Part shown: positions 51,340 to 58,327 of the stretch, one piece after another
Layout of the letters: every line of letters starts with the position of its first letter
How positions within the stretch are numbered: the first letter of the stretch is position 1
Assembly (NCBI GenBank): GCA_002320035.1
Contig: DCJL01000032.1
Location: 1-64,000, forward strand
Length of the DNA stretch: 64,000 nt
Reading direction: 5' to 3'
Source of the DNA: Clostridiales bacterium UBA1701
GTDB lineage: Bacteria; Bacillota; Clostridia; Oscillospirales; Oscillospiraceae
Notes under the pieces: generated by a model
What the model was told of the DNA's origin: nothing
Database searches by the model: none
What the model saw: the letters and a program-made list of their open reading frames with translations, nothing else
Position numbers and translations under genes: made by a program

Positions 51340-52632
51340 ATGGGCGTTGTCGAGCTAATAAACTTCATAATCATGTGCCTGTTTTTCGTCTGCTATTCTT
51401 ACCAGTTTTTTTATATTCCTGTCTCTCTGCTTGGAAAACACAGGCCCCACAGCGCGGTTAAAATACACCGTTACGCCGTTTTGATCGCGGCCAGGAACGA
51501 AAGAGAAGTCATTGGCCAGCTTATTGACAGCGTCCGCGCTCAGGATTACCCAGCGGAGCTTATTGATATCTTCGTTGCCGCAGATAACTGCACCGATGAC
51601 ACGGCCCTCATTGCCCGTTCCCATGGGGCGGTGGTTTATGAGCGGCAGAACCGGGAGCTTGTGGGCAAGGGATATGCCCTGCGCTTTCTCCTGTCCGAGA
51701 TAGGCCGCAGGGCAGACGGGGACTATGACGGCTTTTTTGTGCTGGACGCGGACAATATCCTCTCTCCCGATTACATAAGCGAAATGAACAAAACCTTTTC
51801 CGACGGCTATGAGATCGTCACCAGCTACCGCAACTCCAAAAATTACGGTGACAACTGGATTTCTGCCGGTTATGCCCTCTGGTTTCTTCGGGAGGCCCGG
51901 TATCTGAATAATGCCCGCATGCTTCTCGGCAGCAGTTGTGCCGTATCCGGCACGGGGTTCATGTTCTCAAGGCGCATAATCGAAAACTGCGGCGGCTGGA
52001 ACTTCTTCCTGCTGACAGAGGACATTGAGTTTACCATAGCCAATGTGATAAAGGGAGAGAAAATCGGGTATTGCCCCACAGCGGTTTTGTATGACGAACA
52101 GCCGGTGAGCTTCCGGCAGTCCTGGCGGCAGCGCCTGCGCTGGTCAAGGGGCTACATGCAGGTTTTCGCCTGTTACGGCGGGGCGCTGCTCAGGGGTGTG
52201 TTCAAAAACCGCAGTCTCTCCTGTTATGATATGGCGATGAACATCATGCCCGCCGCGGTGCTGTCCTGCGTGAGCGTGGTGGTGAACGTTACGGCGGCCT
52301 TTGTGAATTTCGGAAATGGCGGAGAGCTGAGCGCACTGGCCCTGTCTCTTGGGCAAACGGTGCTGAATCTGTACCTGACGCTCTTTGTGCTCGGCGCCAT
52401 AACCACGGCTACCGAGTGGAAGCAAATCCACTGTTCCAGCGGGAAAAAACTGCTTTATGCCTTTACATTCCCCATTTTTATGTTCACCTATCTGCCTATC
52501 TGCATGGCCTCTCTTTTTGTTGATGTGAGCTGGCAGCCCATCGTACATCAGCGCAGCATGAGTCTGGAGGAAATTTGCGCCCCGGCGGGCAAAAAGCGCC
52601 CTGCCCCGGGCAGAGCGAAAAAAACAGCCTAA
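51340..52632 (+). CDS. Membrane glycosyltransferase family 2
   Basis: A processive-type glycosyltransferase of 430 residues. One N-terminal helix (about 3-25) is followed by the catalytic domain with IAARNEREVIGQLIDS, AADNCTDDTA and the metal motif LDADN, then LTEDIEF and QRLRWSRGY (the Q-x-x-RW motif). Three C-terminal helices (from about 285) complete it. The layout is that of chitin/hyaluronan/poly-GlcNAc synthases and related enzymes. The product is unknown. GGAGG lies before the ATG, and a perfect terminator follows. Confidence 0.9.
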   Translation: MGVVELINFIIMCLFFVCYSYQFFYIPVSLLGKHRPHSAVKIHRYAVLIAARNEREVIGQLIDSVRAQDYPAELIDIFVAADNCTDDTALIARSHGAVVYERQNRELVGKGYALRFLLSEIGRRADGDYDGFFVLDADNILSPDYISEMNKTFSDGYEIVTSYRNSKNYGDNWISAGYALWFLREARYLNNARMLLGSSCAVSGTGFMFSRRIIENCGGWNFFLLTEDIEFTIANVIKGEKIGYCPTAVLYDEQPVSFRQSWRQRLRWSRGYMQVFACYGGALLRGVFKNRSLSCYDMAMNIMPAAVLSCVSVVVNVTAAFVNFGNGGELSALALSLGQTVLNLYLTLFVLGAITTATEWKQIHCSSGKKLLYAFTFPIFMFTYLPICMASLFVDVSWQPIVHQRSMSLEEICAPAGKKRPAPGRAKKTA

Positions 52633-52641
52633 GGGATAGAT

Positions 52642-52679
52642 AAAAACGCTTTCGGGAAATCCGCCCGAAAGCGTTTTTT
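52642..52679. terminator. Terminator of the GT2 operon
   Basis: AAAAACGCTTTCGGG pairs perfectly with CCCGAAAGCGTTTTT, followed by TC, ten bases after the stop codon. Confidence 0.92.
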
Positions 52680-52810
52680 CTTATCTCGGCCCTGGCCGGC
52701 CGGAAGAGCGGGCCGCTTCGCCATGCTCCTGCGGCCTTGCGCAACGAAATATAACAAAAATACATGAAAAATGTGAATGGCGGATGGTGGCGTGAAGGGC
52801 TTTCGGAGCT

Positions 52811-52930
52811 TATAATATCCCCCTGAGGTTTAAGGCCACGGCGGACAGGAGACAGCGGTCTTCCGCTGCCTCTAATCCCCGCCGTAAGACGCGTGTTAAA
52901 TTGTGCCCCCACTTCTTGTCTTTTTCCTAT
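52811..52930 (+). ncRNA. Candidate structured RNA in a gene-free stretch
   Basis: The gap 52633-53142 holds no convincing gene. A TATAAT at 52811-52816 is followed by a rod: ACGGCGG (52838-52844) pairs with CCGCCGT (52879-52885), enclosing GAGACAGCGG/CCGCTGCCTC with a TCTT loop, and GTTTAA (52828-52833) pairs with TTAAAT. A T-run CTTTTTCC ends at 52927. No -35 box is obvious, and the stem is symmetric, so the strand is uncertain. The class is not recognised. Confidence 0.35.
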
Positions 52931-53020
52931 TTTACCATATTTCCTGCTGTTGTGGGTGACTTTGTCAACAGCCCCAACTTGGCCCGAACTTGCAGTCTCA
53001 CTCTCGTAAAAATTGAAAGG

Positions 53021-53050
53021 GGCGGGAAGCCATTTTAGGGCTTTCCCGCC
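53021..53050. repeat. Left hairpin flanking the A/T-rich island
   Basis: GGCGGGAAGCC (53021-53031) pairs with GGCTTTCCCGCC (53039-53050). A closely similar hairpin in the same orientation stands at 54561-54588. It may act as terminator for the minus-strand genes or mark an element boundary. Confidence 0.5.
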
Positions 53051-53142
53051 TTGATTGCCTATCAGATAAAGACGGGCGAGACTGTCAACGGCGGCGCAAA
53101 TGCGTCGTTCATCTTGACCGTTGACTGGTTCGGCTGCCTTTG

Positions 53143-53553
53143 CTATTTCGTCGTTGCTATGTTAAAGCTACCTTTATGATTATCAGCTTCTATAAATACA
53201 ACGATTTTCCCAGATGTTTCAATATCGAAAGTTGAAGTTCCAATGTTATCTTCATCGAAAACAATATTGCCGTTTGCGTCCTTCATTTTAATAGAAATGC
53301 TTCCCCCCTCTGTTACAACTTCAACATGAAGTGTTTTCTGCATATCTTCCGGGTGAATGGTGTGTTTCATTTTCCCGTCCAACATCGTATAACTTGCCGA
53401 CCAGTTTCGCCATCCGTCATGCCCAACATATCCAATGCGGGTTGCAGAGCGCATTGTGCCGATCCCAAAAAAATTTGCCGCTGCAATCAAGACTAAAATA
53501 ACAACTACAATTAATACCGTTGATTGAAAGCTTTTTTCTTTATATTTCATCAT
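53143..53553 (-). CDS. Membrane-anchored small beta-domain protein, function unknown
   Basis: A protein of 136 residues. A helix at about 9-30 (STVLIVVVILVLIAAANFFG) anchors an extracytoplasmic part that reads as a small beta domain (SISIKMKDANGNIVFDED, STFDIETSGKIVVFIEAD). A AAAGGAG site precedes the ATG at 53553, which shares one base with the stop of the DUF2812 gene (TAATG). Codon use is A/T-rich, unlike the surroundings. It is the last gene of the PadR operon. Confidence 0.75.
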   Translation of the reverse strand: MMKYKEKSFQSTVLIVVVILVLIAAANFFGIGTMRSATRIGYVGHDGWRNWSASYTMLDGKMKHTIHPEDMQKTLHVEVVTEGGSISIKMKDANGNIVFDEDNIGTSTFDIETSGKIVVFIEADNHKGSFNIATTK

Positions 53554-54140
53554 TACCACTCCTTTGTTTTTGCGTCTTGCCTGTTTTTCAAAATTTGCGT
53601 TTGATATACAAGAACTGGGATTAGAGAAATCAAAGCAAATATGCCGAAAACAACCGAGCGATTTCCAACTGCAAATATTGCAAGCATGAGCAGTATCATA
53701 AGCCATGGATTACGCAAACTTTTGTAATAATTTTCTTTATCTTTGTGGGATGTGTGAAGTTCAAAAGGCTTTCCATCATTTTCTTTTTCTATGATCAAAA
53801 GTTCTCGGTTAAAGGTGGTAGCGTTTGTTGCGATGCGCCCACCTTTTTCAGCCCATGGACGCCAACGCACTTTACCGACAGAATAGTTAAGGTTGATATT
53901 TTTGTAAAAAACCTTGTAGCCCATATCTTCAAAAAAATCGTGATAATCTTTTGCTCCATCTTTCGATTTTTGTCCGATAAATTCCACGCAGTATTTTGAT
54001 TGATTGGGTTTACATTCCTCAAATTCGTATAACATTCTTCCTGTCCGAATAAGGCGATAGCCTTTTTCGGACATTTTGTTCAGCCAGTTTTCTTGAGCCT
54101 TCAACAAGCCGCCAAAGAAACGATAATATTTTTTACTCAT
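53553..54140 (-). CDS. DUF2812 family membrane protein
   Basis: A protein of 195 residues. The N-terminal DUF2812 domain (about 1-120; KKYYRFFGGLLKAQENWLNK, KGYRLIRTGRMLYEFEE, VFYKNINLNYSVGKVRWRPW) is followed by two membrane helices (about 148-182). DUF2812 genes are almost always next to a PadR regulator, as here. The role is unknown. Its start overlaps the PadR stop by four bases. The sequence is A/T-rich with AAA and TTT codons. Confidence 0.88.
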   Translation of the reverse strand: MSKKYYRFFGGLLKAQENWLNKMSEKGYRLIRTGRMLYEFEECKPNQSKYCVEFIGQKSKDGAKDYHDFFEDMGYKVFYKNINLNYSVGKVRWRPWAEKGGRIATNATTFNRELLIIEKENDGKPFELHTSHKDKENYYKSLRNPWLMILLMLAIFAVGNRSVVFGIFALISLIPVLVYQTQILKNRQDAKTKEW

Positions 54141-54460
54141 GCCGTACCTCCAATAATTCCCTTTGCTATGCGCACAAGTTCATTCAGCCTTACAAGCTCT
54201 TTTTCTGCAATCTCTTTTCCTTGTGTGGTAATGAGATATTCTTTTTTTCGTCCCTCGCTATCTCTGCAAGGTGCAATCCATCCTTTGTCCTGCAAAGAGT
54301 TTAGCGCACCATACAAAGTACCCGCCCCCAGAGCAAGCCGTCCATCTGTTTTTTCTTCAATAAATTGCATGACAGCATATCCATGTTTTGGGGTATAGAG
54401 GGAAAGCAAAATATAGAATGTCACTTCTGTGAGCGCACCGCTTTTTGCATTATCTCGCAT
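54137..54460 (-). CDS. PadR family transcriptional regulator
   Basis: A winged-helix regulator of 107 residues with the PadR core LTEVTFYILLSLYTPKHGYA, LALGAGTLYGALNSLQDKG and GRKKEYLITTQGKEIAEKEL. It lacks a long C-terminal dimer helix, as in the short PadR-s2 group. AAGGAGGT precedes the ATG. It heads a three-gene operon and faces an inverted repeat that probably is its own operator. Confidence 0.92.
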   Translation of the reverse strand: MRDNAKSGALTEVTFYILLSLYTPKHGYAVMQFIEEKTDGRLALGAGTLYGALNSLQDKGWIAPCRDSEGRKKEYLITTQGKEIAEKELVRLNELVRIAKGIIGGTA

Positions 54461-54473
54461 AGCACATACCTCC

Positions 54474-54494
54474 TTATTACGTTTACTGTAATAA
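54474..54494. promoter_or_regulatory. Candidate PadR operator
   Basis: TTATTAC (54474-54480) and GTAATAA (54488-54494) form a perfect 7-bp inverted repeat with a 7-bp centre. It lies between the -10 box and the PadR ribosome site, a position suited to autorepression. Confidence 0.6.
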
Positions 54495-54522
54495 CTATAT
54501 CACTAACCGTAATCGTTGTCAA
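54494..54522 (-). promoter_or_regulatory. Sigma-A type promoter of the PadR operon
   Basis: On the minus strand a perfect TTGACA (54522-54517), a 17-bp spacer and TATAGT (54499-54494). Confidence 0.75.
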
Positions 54523-54560
54523 GGGGAAAACCCGGAGCTTCATCAGACAGTATAAAACAA

Positions 54561-54588
54561 GCGGGAAAGTGTTTTAAGCCTTTCCCGC
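54561..54588. repeat. Right hairpin flanking the A/T-rich island
   Basis: GCGGGAAAG (54561-54569) pairs with CTTTCCCGC (54580-54588). Loop and 3' flank (TTTTAAGC, CTTTCCCGCCTG) resemble the hairpin at 53021-53050. Confidence 0.5.
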
Positions 54589-54599
54589 CTGCTCGATCA

Positions 54600-55085
54600 T
54601 TTTCTTCATAAATTGTTGGAATTGTTCTCATGTTTCCTTATCCAATGGCATAAATCATCGATTGGCTTCTGCGTTATGCTGGAGCTGCCACAGCTCCTAC
54701 TTATGCCGCCTCTGACTTTCTTCGTTCCCAGCTTATTCCCACGGGCAATACAGCCGTGATGGAAGCAAACCTGGCCTTGCTGGGCGAGGGACATCTGCTT
54801 TTTGGTTTTTTAACCTCTATTTTTTCCCTGATTATTAAAAAATGTAAAGCGGGTCGGCTTCTGCTTTGTAAAAGCTTCGGTGCTTTTCTTTTTCTGTATC
54901 GCGGCTGAAGTTGTATGCGTTTATACCGTTCCTTTTATGCGGAACGTACTGGACACCACCGACCCGGATTATGGGAAAGCTTGTCTTTCTCACGATCTGT
55001 GCCGCGGCGTTCGTTTTACTTGGTTTTTTCAGCTTAAAAATTTCTGTTAAGAGCTTTGAATGTTTGGATATATTGAGTTAACATA
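54600..55085. other. Gene-free stretch, possibly decayed coding sequence
   Basis: No frame here has a start with a ribosome site. Fragments read as protein-like in different plus-strand frames, for example a run with NTAVMEANLALLGEGH near 54740-54790 and another with VPFMRNVLDTTDPDYG near 54925-54975, broken by stops. This suggests a decayed membrane-protein gene, but I cannot name a family. Confidence 0.3.
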
Positions 55086-55096
55086 ATATTATTTAC

Positions 55097-55133
55097 ATAA
55101 AACAACAGCTCCCCGGAGGGAGCTGTTGTTTTT
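55097..55133. terminator. Terminator of the Cys-rich conserved protein gene
   Basis: AACAACAGCTCCC (55101-55113) pairs with GGGAGCTGTTGTT (55118-55130). On the minus strand a T-run (GTTTTATG) follows, directly beyond the stop. Confidence 0.85.
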
Positions 55134-55923
55134 AAACCATGCTCTTGTAGTCCTCGCAGCCGCAGAAATCATCGGGGGGGAAGAATTCGTCCACCGGGAA
55201 ACGGATGCGGCTGAAAAGCGTGCAGGGGTCATCATCGGAGCCGCCGGGGCACTCCTTGTCAGGCAGGCAGTAATCATAGGCGGGAATGAGTAGCTGCGTA
55301 TCCCGCTCCAGTCGGATAATACTGAACTGGCCAATGGTAACAAACCAACGCCTGGCGGTATCGGTGAACAGCAGAGAGTCGGAAAAGCAGGCGGAAATGC
55401 ACTCGGGAATGCTGCGCTGCTCCATCTCCGTGTTTTTGAGGCACTCTGCGTCGGAAATTCTCATGTGCAGGGCGATGGGATCAACGGAATTGACTACCGC
55501 GATGGGCATGTCATTCCCGCCGCAATGGTGCATGGGGCCAAGGGAAGAAAAGCTTTTCACGCTGCCTTCGCTGCCAAAAAGCATCACACGCTTGTCAAAC
55601 ACGGCAAGGCCCGTGCAGATATGGCAGGCGGGGAAGGTCTCGCCGGTGACGCGGTAGAAATAGGTGCAGTCGACGGTGTAGCAGCCCCGGTTAAAGCTGA
55701 CCGGCTCAACCTTCACTGCCACATGCAGAAGCTCCGCCGATTTCGGGCGAATACTCAGCGCATTCTCTATGTAGGACTGGCAGCAGGCGACGGGGTAAAC
55801 CCGCAGGTCATCCACGCAGTCCTTATCTTTGCAGCTGTCAAATATCTTCCTGGTATTGATGCATACGGCTTCGCGGATGCTTGCCGAGCTCTCCACAGGC
55901 CCCGGCACAACTCTGTCGGCCAT
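55132..55923 (-). CDS. Conserved Cys-rich clostridial protein, function unknown
   Basis: A soluble protein of 263 residues with about 14 cysteines and no signal or membrane segment. Near the start it has EAVCINTRKIFDSCKDKDC, then DLRVYPV. Later come FNRGCYTVDCTYFYRVTG, CTGLAVFDKRVMLFGSEGSVK and a C-terminal FCGCEDYKS. I recognise the pattern as one seen in spore-forming Clostridia without an assigned role. The beta-rich look may suit a coat-type or disulphide-linked protein, but this is a guess. AGGAGGT precedes the ATG. Confidence 0.75.
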   Translation of the reverse strand: MADRVVPGPVESSASIREAVCINTRKIFDSCKDKDCVDDLRVYPVACCQSYIENALSIRPKSAELLHVAVKVEPVSFNRGCYTVDCTYFYRVTGETFPACHICTGLAVFDKRVMLFGSEGSVKSFSSLGPMHHCGGNDMPIAVVNSVDPIALHMRISDAECLKNTEMEQRSIPECISACFSDSLLFTDTARRWFVTIGQFSIIRLERDTQLLIPAYDYCLPDKECPGGSDDDPCTLFSRIRFPVDEFFPPDDFCGCEDYKSMV

Positions 55924-56002
55924 AGATATACCTCCTGTTGTCTGAATTGAAGAAACTTCATTACAGTCTATGCGCCGATGGGGGATATGTGTTAAAATGT
56001 AC

Positions 56003-56030
56003 TTGAAAAAATGTCTGCTTAAAGTATAAT
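56003..56030 (+). promoter_or_regulatory. Promoter of DUF4364/asnA transcript
   Basis: TTGAAA (56003-56008), a 16-bp spacer and a perfect TATAAT (56025-56030), 36 bp before the DUF4364 start. Confidence 0.65.
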
Positions 56031-56065
56031 GGGCATATCAGTGTGCACGACAGGGAGGGCAAAGA

Positions 56066-56584
56066 ATGGATCGCTTCGGTTTTATACATGAGAAGCTTGA
56101 CATAAAGATACTTATTTTGTTTATACTCCGCCGTCTGCCGGGATTTGTTGAGCCGGAGACGCTTTTGGAGCTGTGCCAGTGTGACGGCGGGATTGGTTAT
56201 TTTGACTACTCCGACTGTCTTAGCGAGCTTGTTGAGACAGAGCATGTGGAGGAGAGCGAAGAGGGCTACCGAATTACGGAAAAAGGCGCCAGAAATGCCG
56301 ACGCAGTAGAGAGCAGCCTGCCCTACTCCGTCCGCTCGAAAGCCCTTAAGCTGCTTGCTCCTGTGGAGGAGCGGCTGAGCCGGGCAGCCATGATCGTGGC
56401 AAAGCATGAAAACGGCGAAAACGGCTGTATGGTGGAGCTTGCAATGTCCGATGGAAAGGGAGAGATTATAAAGCTGCGCTTTCTCTGCGCCGGGGATGAG
56501 CAGGCCGCAAAAATTGAAAAGAATTTCCGCCGGAGCGCGGAGGACTATTATCAGAAAATAGCCCAGCTTTTGACGGAAGAATAG
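56066..56584 (+). CDS. DUF4364 family protein (winged-helix-like)
   Basis: A protein of 172 residues matching DUF4364: DIKILILFILRRLPGFVEPE, CQCDGGIGYFDYSDCLSELV and GYRITEKGARNAD form a winged-helix-like N terminus, followed by a C-terminal alpha/beta part. Members occur across Clostridia as probable DNA-binding proteins. It lies 14 bases before asnA and is probably co-transcribed. Confidence 0.85.
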   Translation: MDRFGFIHEKLDIKILILFILRRLPGFVEPETLLELCQCDGGIGYFDYSDCLSELVETEHVEESEEGYRITEKGARNADAVESSLPYSVRSKALKLLAPVEERLSRAAMIVAKHENGENGCMVELAMSDGKGEIIKLRFLCAGDEQAAKIEKNFRRSAEDYYQKIAQLLTEE

Positions 56585-56598
56585 AAAAGGAAAAAAAT

Positions 56599-57612
56599 AT
56601 GAAAACTGTTATACCCGAGGGCTACAAGAGCCTCCTCTCCATTTATGATACGCAGAAAGCCATAAGCCTGCTCAAGCGCCTTTTTGAGGACAGGCTAGGT
56701 GCCCTTTTGAATCTTTACCGTGTCTCCGCGCCTCTTTTTGTAGACGAGAGCTCCGGCCTTAACGACAATCTCAACGGCTATGAGCGTCCCGTGTCTTTTG
56801 ATATCCTCCGTTCCGAACACCGGGCGGAGGTGGTGCAGTCTCTGGCCAAATGGAAGCGGCTGGCGCTCAAGCGCTATGGTTTTTACCCGGGTAAGGGTCT
56901 GTATACTGATATGAATGCGATTCGCCGGGACGAAGATGAGCTGGATAATATTCACTCCGTTTATGTTGACCAGTGGGACTGGGAGAAGGTCATCCTCCAG
57001 GAAAACCGGAATCTGGACTATCTTAAGCTGACGGTTATGGACATTGTCACCGCCATCTGTGACACACAGGACACCATTCAGGCCATTTATCCCCAGCTTC
57101 AGTGCCTGGGCAAGCTGGAGCGGCGGGTATCCTTTGTCACTGCCCAGCAGCTTGAGGATGATTACCCCGGCCTCAGCGCCAAGGAGCGTGAGCTTCAATA
57201 TCTGAAAAAACACAAGACCGCCTTCATCATCGGCATCGGCGGCGCCCTTAAGTCCGGCAGGCCCCATGACGGACGCGCTCCGGACTATGACGATTGGAGT
57301 CTGAACGGGGACATCATGTTCTATAATGAGCTGTTGGGCTGTGCCTTTGAGATTTCTTCCATGGGCGTAAGGGTTGACCCGGAGGCCATGGACAGGCAGC
57401 TCCGTCTCTCCGGCCATGATGAGCGCCGGGCCCTGCCCTATCACAGGGCCCTTTTAAACGGCGAGCTGCCCCTCACGATCGGCGGCGGCATCGGTCAGTC
57501 AAGGCTGTCCATGCTCCTTTTGGGGAAAGCGCATATAGGCGAGGTTCAGGCCTCCATATGGGATGAGATGACGCTGAATCAATGCGAGCAGGCCGGAATT
57601 ATTCTCCTGTAA
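56599..57612 (+). CDS. asnA: Aspartate--ammonia ligase (asparagine synthetase A)
   Basis: An ammonia-dependent asparagine synthetase of 337 residues, full length, with the class II synthetase-like fold. Motifs include APLFVDESSGLNDNLNGYER, FDILRSEHRAEVVQSLAKWK, DQWDWEKVI and the C-terminal GGGIGQSRLSMLLLGKAHIGEVQ. It makes Asn from Asp, NH3 and ATP. AAAAGGAAA precedes the ATG. No clear terminator follows before the structured region. Confidence 0.96.
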   Translation: MKTVIPEGYKSLLSIYDTQKAISLLKRLFEDRLGALLNLYRVSAPLFVDESSGLNDNLNGYERPVSFDILRSEHRAEVVQSLAKWKRLALKRYGFYPGKGLYTDMNAIRRDEDELDNIHSVYVDQWDWEKVILQENRNLDYLKLTVMDIVTAICDTQDTIQAIYPQLQCLGKLERRVSFVTAQQLEDDYPGLSAKERELQYLKKHKTAFIIGIGGALKSGRPHDGRAPDYDDWSLNGDIMFYNELLGCAFEISSMGVRVDPEAMDRQLRLSGHDERRALPYHRALLNGELPLTIGGGIGQSRLSMLLLGKAHIGEVQASIWDEMTLNQCEQAGIILL

Positions 57613-57750
57613 ATTAATATATTAAATTTTCCCATATGCTGAGCGCGGACTGCCGTCTCTGTCCGTGGGAGGCGGGCATGTGACATTGCAGCAGAATTTG
57701 AACTGCATGAATATGCGAAAATATACATAATAAGTGAATAATTCAATCAG

Positions 57751-57904
57751 ATGCCTGGCGGAAGCATGTCCTAAACACGCGGTAAAGAAATAAAAGCTAC
57801 CTGCCGGCTTTCCCGGCCTATAAGGGCCCCGAACCTGTTTTGGCTGCGTATAAAAAGCGTTCAGCAATATAGCTTGAGGCTGGAACACATAAAACGCCGG
57901 GCAT
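57751..57904 (+). ncRNA. Candidate structured RNA of unknown class
   Basis: Within the 715-base gap between asnA and the transporter genes, ATGCCTGGCG (57751-57760) pairs with CGCCGGGCAT (57895-57904) with one G-T pair and closes a 154-base domain. Inside, TGTCC (57767-57771) pairs with GGAACA (57882-57887) with one bulge, and AAGCTA (57794-57799) with TAGCTT (57870-57875). GCCGG pairs with CCGGC (57803-57817), and GCTG with CAGC (57843-57865). Size and rod shape recall 6S RNA, but I cannot confirm that. Orientation is uncertain: no clear promoter lies upstream on the plus strand. Confidence 0.45.
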
Positions 57905-57979
57905 TATACCCAAAAAAGCAGAATTGTATTTGACGTTTTGTTGCAATGCGACAAAGATCGGGAAAAAGGAAAAAGACTA

Positions 57980-58008
57980 TTGACAGAAAAGAAAATGGAT
58001 GTTAACAT
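57980..58008 (+). promoter_or_regulatory. Promoter of the lysine riboswitch/ABC transporter transcript
   Basis: A perfect TTGACA (57980-57985), a 17-bp spacer and TAACAT (58003-58008). Transcription would start about 20 bp before the aptamer. Confidence 0.7.
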
Positions 58009-58029
58009 TCATTCAAAATTGAATCGCTT

Positions 58030-58192
58030 GGATAGAGGCGCGGTAATCATCAGTAGCGTCCGGCAAGGGCAGGCAGCCGCCGGATGAGAAAGGGAAAACC
58101 GCCGAAGCGTTGAAAAAGTGCCTGCTTTTTCAGCCGCTGGGCCGTCGGAGAATATCTGCCGGACTGTCACATTAATTTTGTGAAGCGCTATC
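58030..58192 (+). promoter_or_regulatory. Lysine riboswitch (L-box) aptamer
   Basis: The P1 stem is closed by GATAG (58031-58035) and CTATC (58188-58192). The conserved core elements follow in order: AGAGGCGCGG, CAGTAGCG, GATGAGAAAGGGAAAACCGC, CGAAGCGTTG, CGCTGGGCC and ACTGTC. These match the lysine-sensing class found before lysC and lysine transporters. Lysine binding should favour the terminator at 58237-58265 and switch off the transporter genes. Confidence 0.88.
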
Positions 58193-58236
58193 AATGACAA
58201 CCGGAAGAGGCGTATTGCCATACCCCGATTCTTCAT

Positions 58237-58265
58237 GAACCGCTTGACAGAGCGGTTCTTTTTTA
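58237..58265 (+). terminator. Riboswitch-controlled terminator
   Basis: GAACCGCT (58237-58244) pairs with AGCGGTTC (58251-58258), followed by a run of seven T. It is the expression platform of the lysine riboswitch. Confidence 0.9.
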
Positions 58266-58327
58266 TTATTTTCCCCGCCGGCAGGGGAATGTTTGCCGGA
58301 AGCCTTCATGGCTGAGAAAGGAAAAAG

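Noticed and set aside
52496..52912. A 138-codon minus-strand frame after the GT2 gene
   Set aside because: It runs through the GT2 terminator and the end of the GT2 gene, has low-complexity composition and no family match that I recognise.
53143..54460. Toxin-antitoxin or phage defence cassette
   Set aside because: PadR with DUF2812 and a small anchored protein is a known regulatory-membrane pairing. No toxin, nuclease or defence domain was seen.
54606..54794. A 62-codon minus-strand frame as a small gene
   Set aside because: It lacks a ribosome site and homology that I can recognise, and lies in a stretch that looks decayed.
57751..57904. Firm call as 6S RNA
   Set aside because: Length and closing stem fit, but the promoter-like central bubble and a promoter in the right place could not be shown by eye, so only a candidate RNA is reported.
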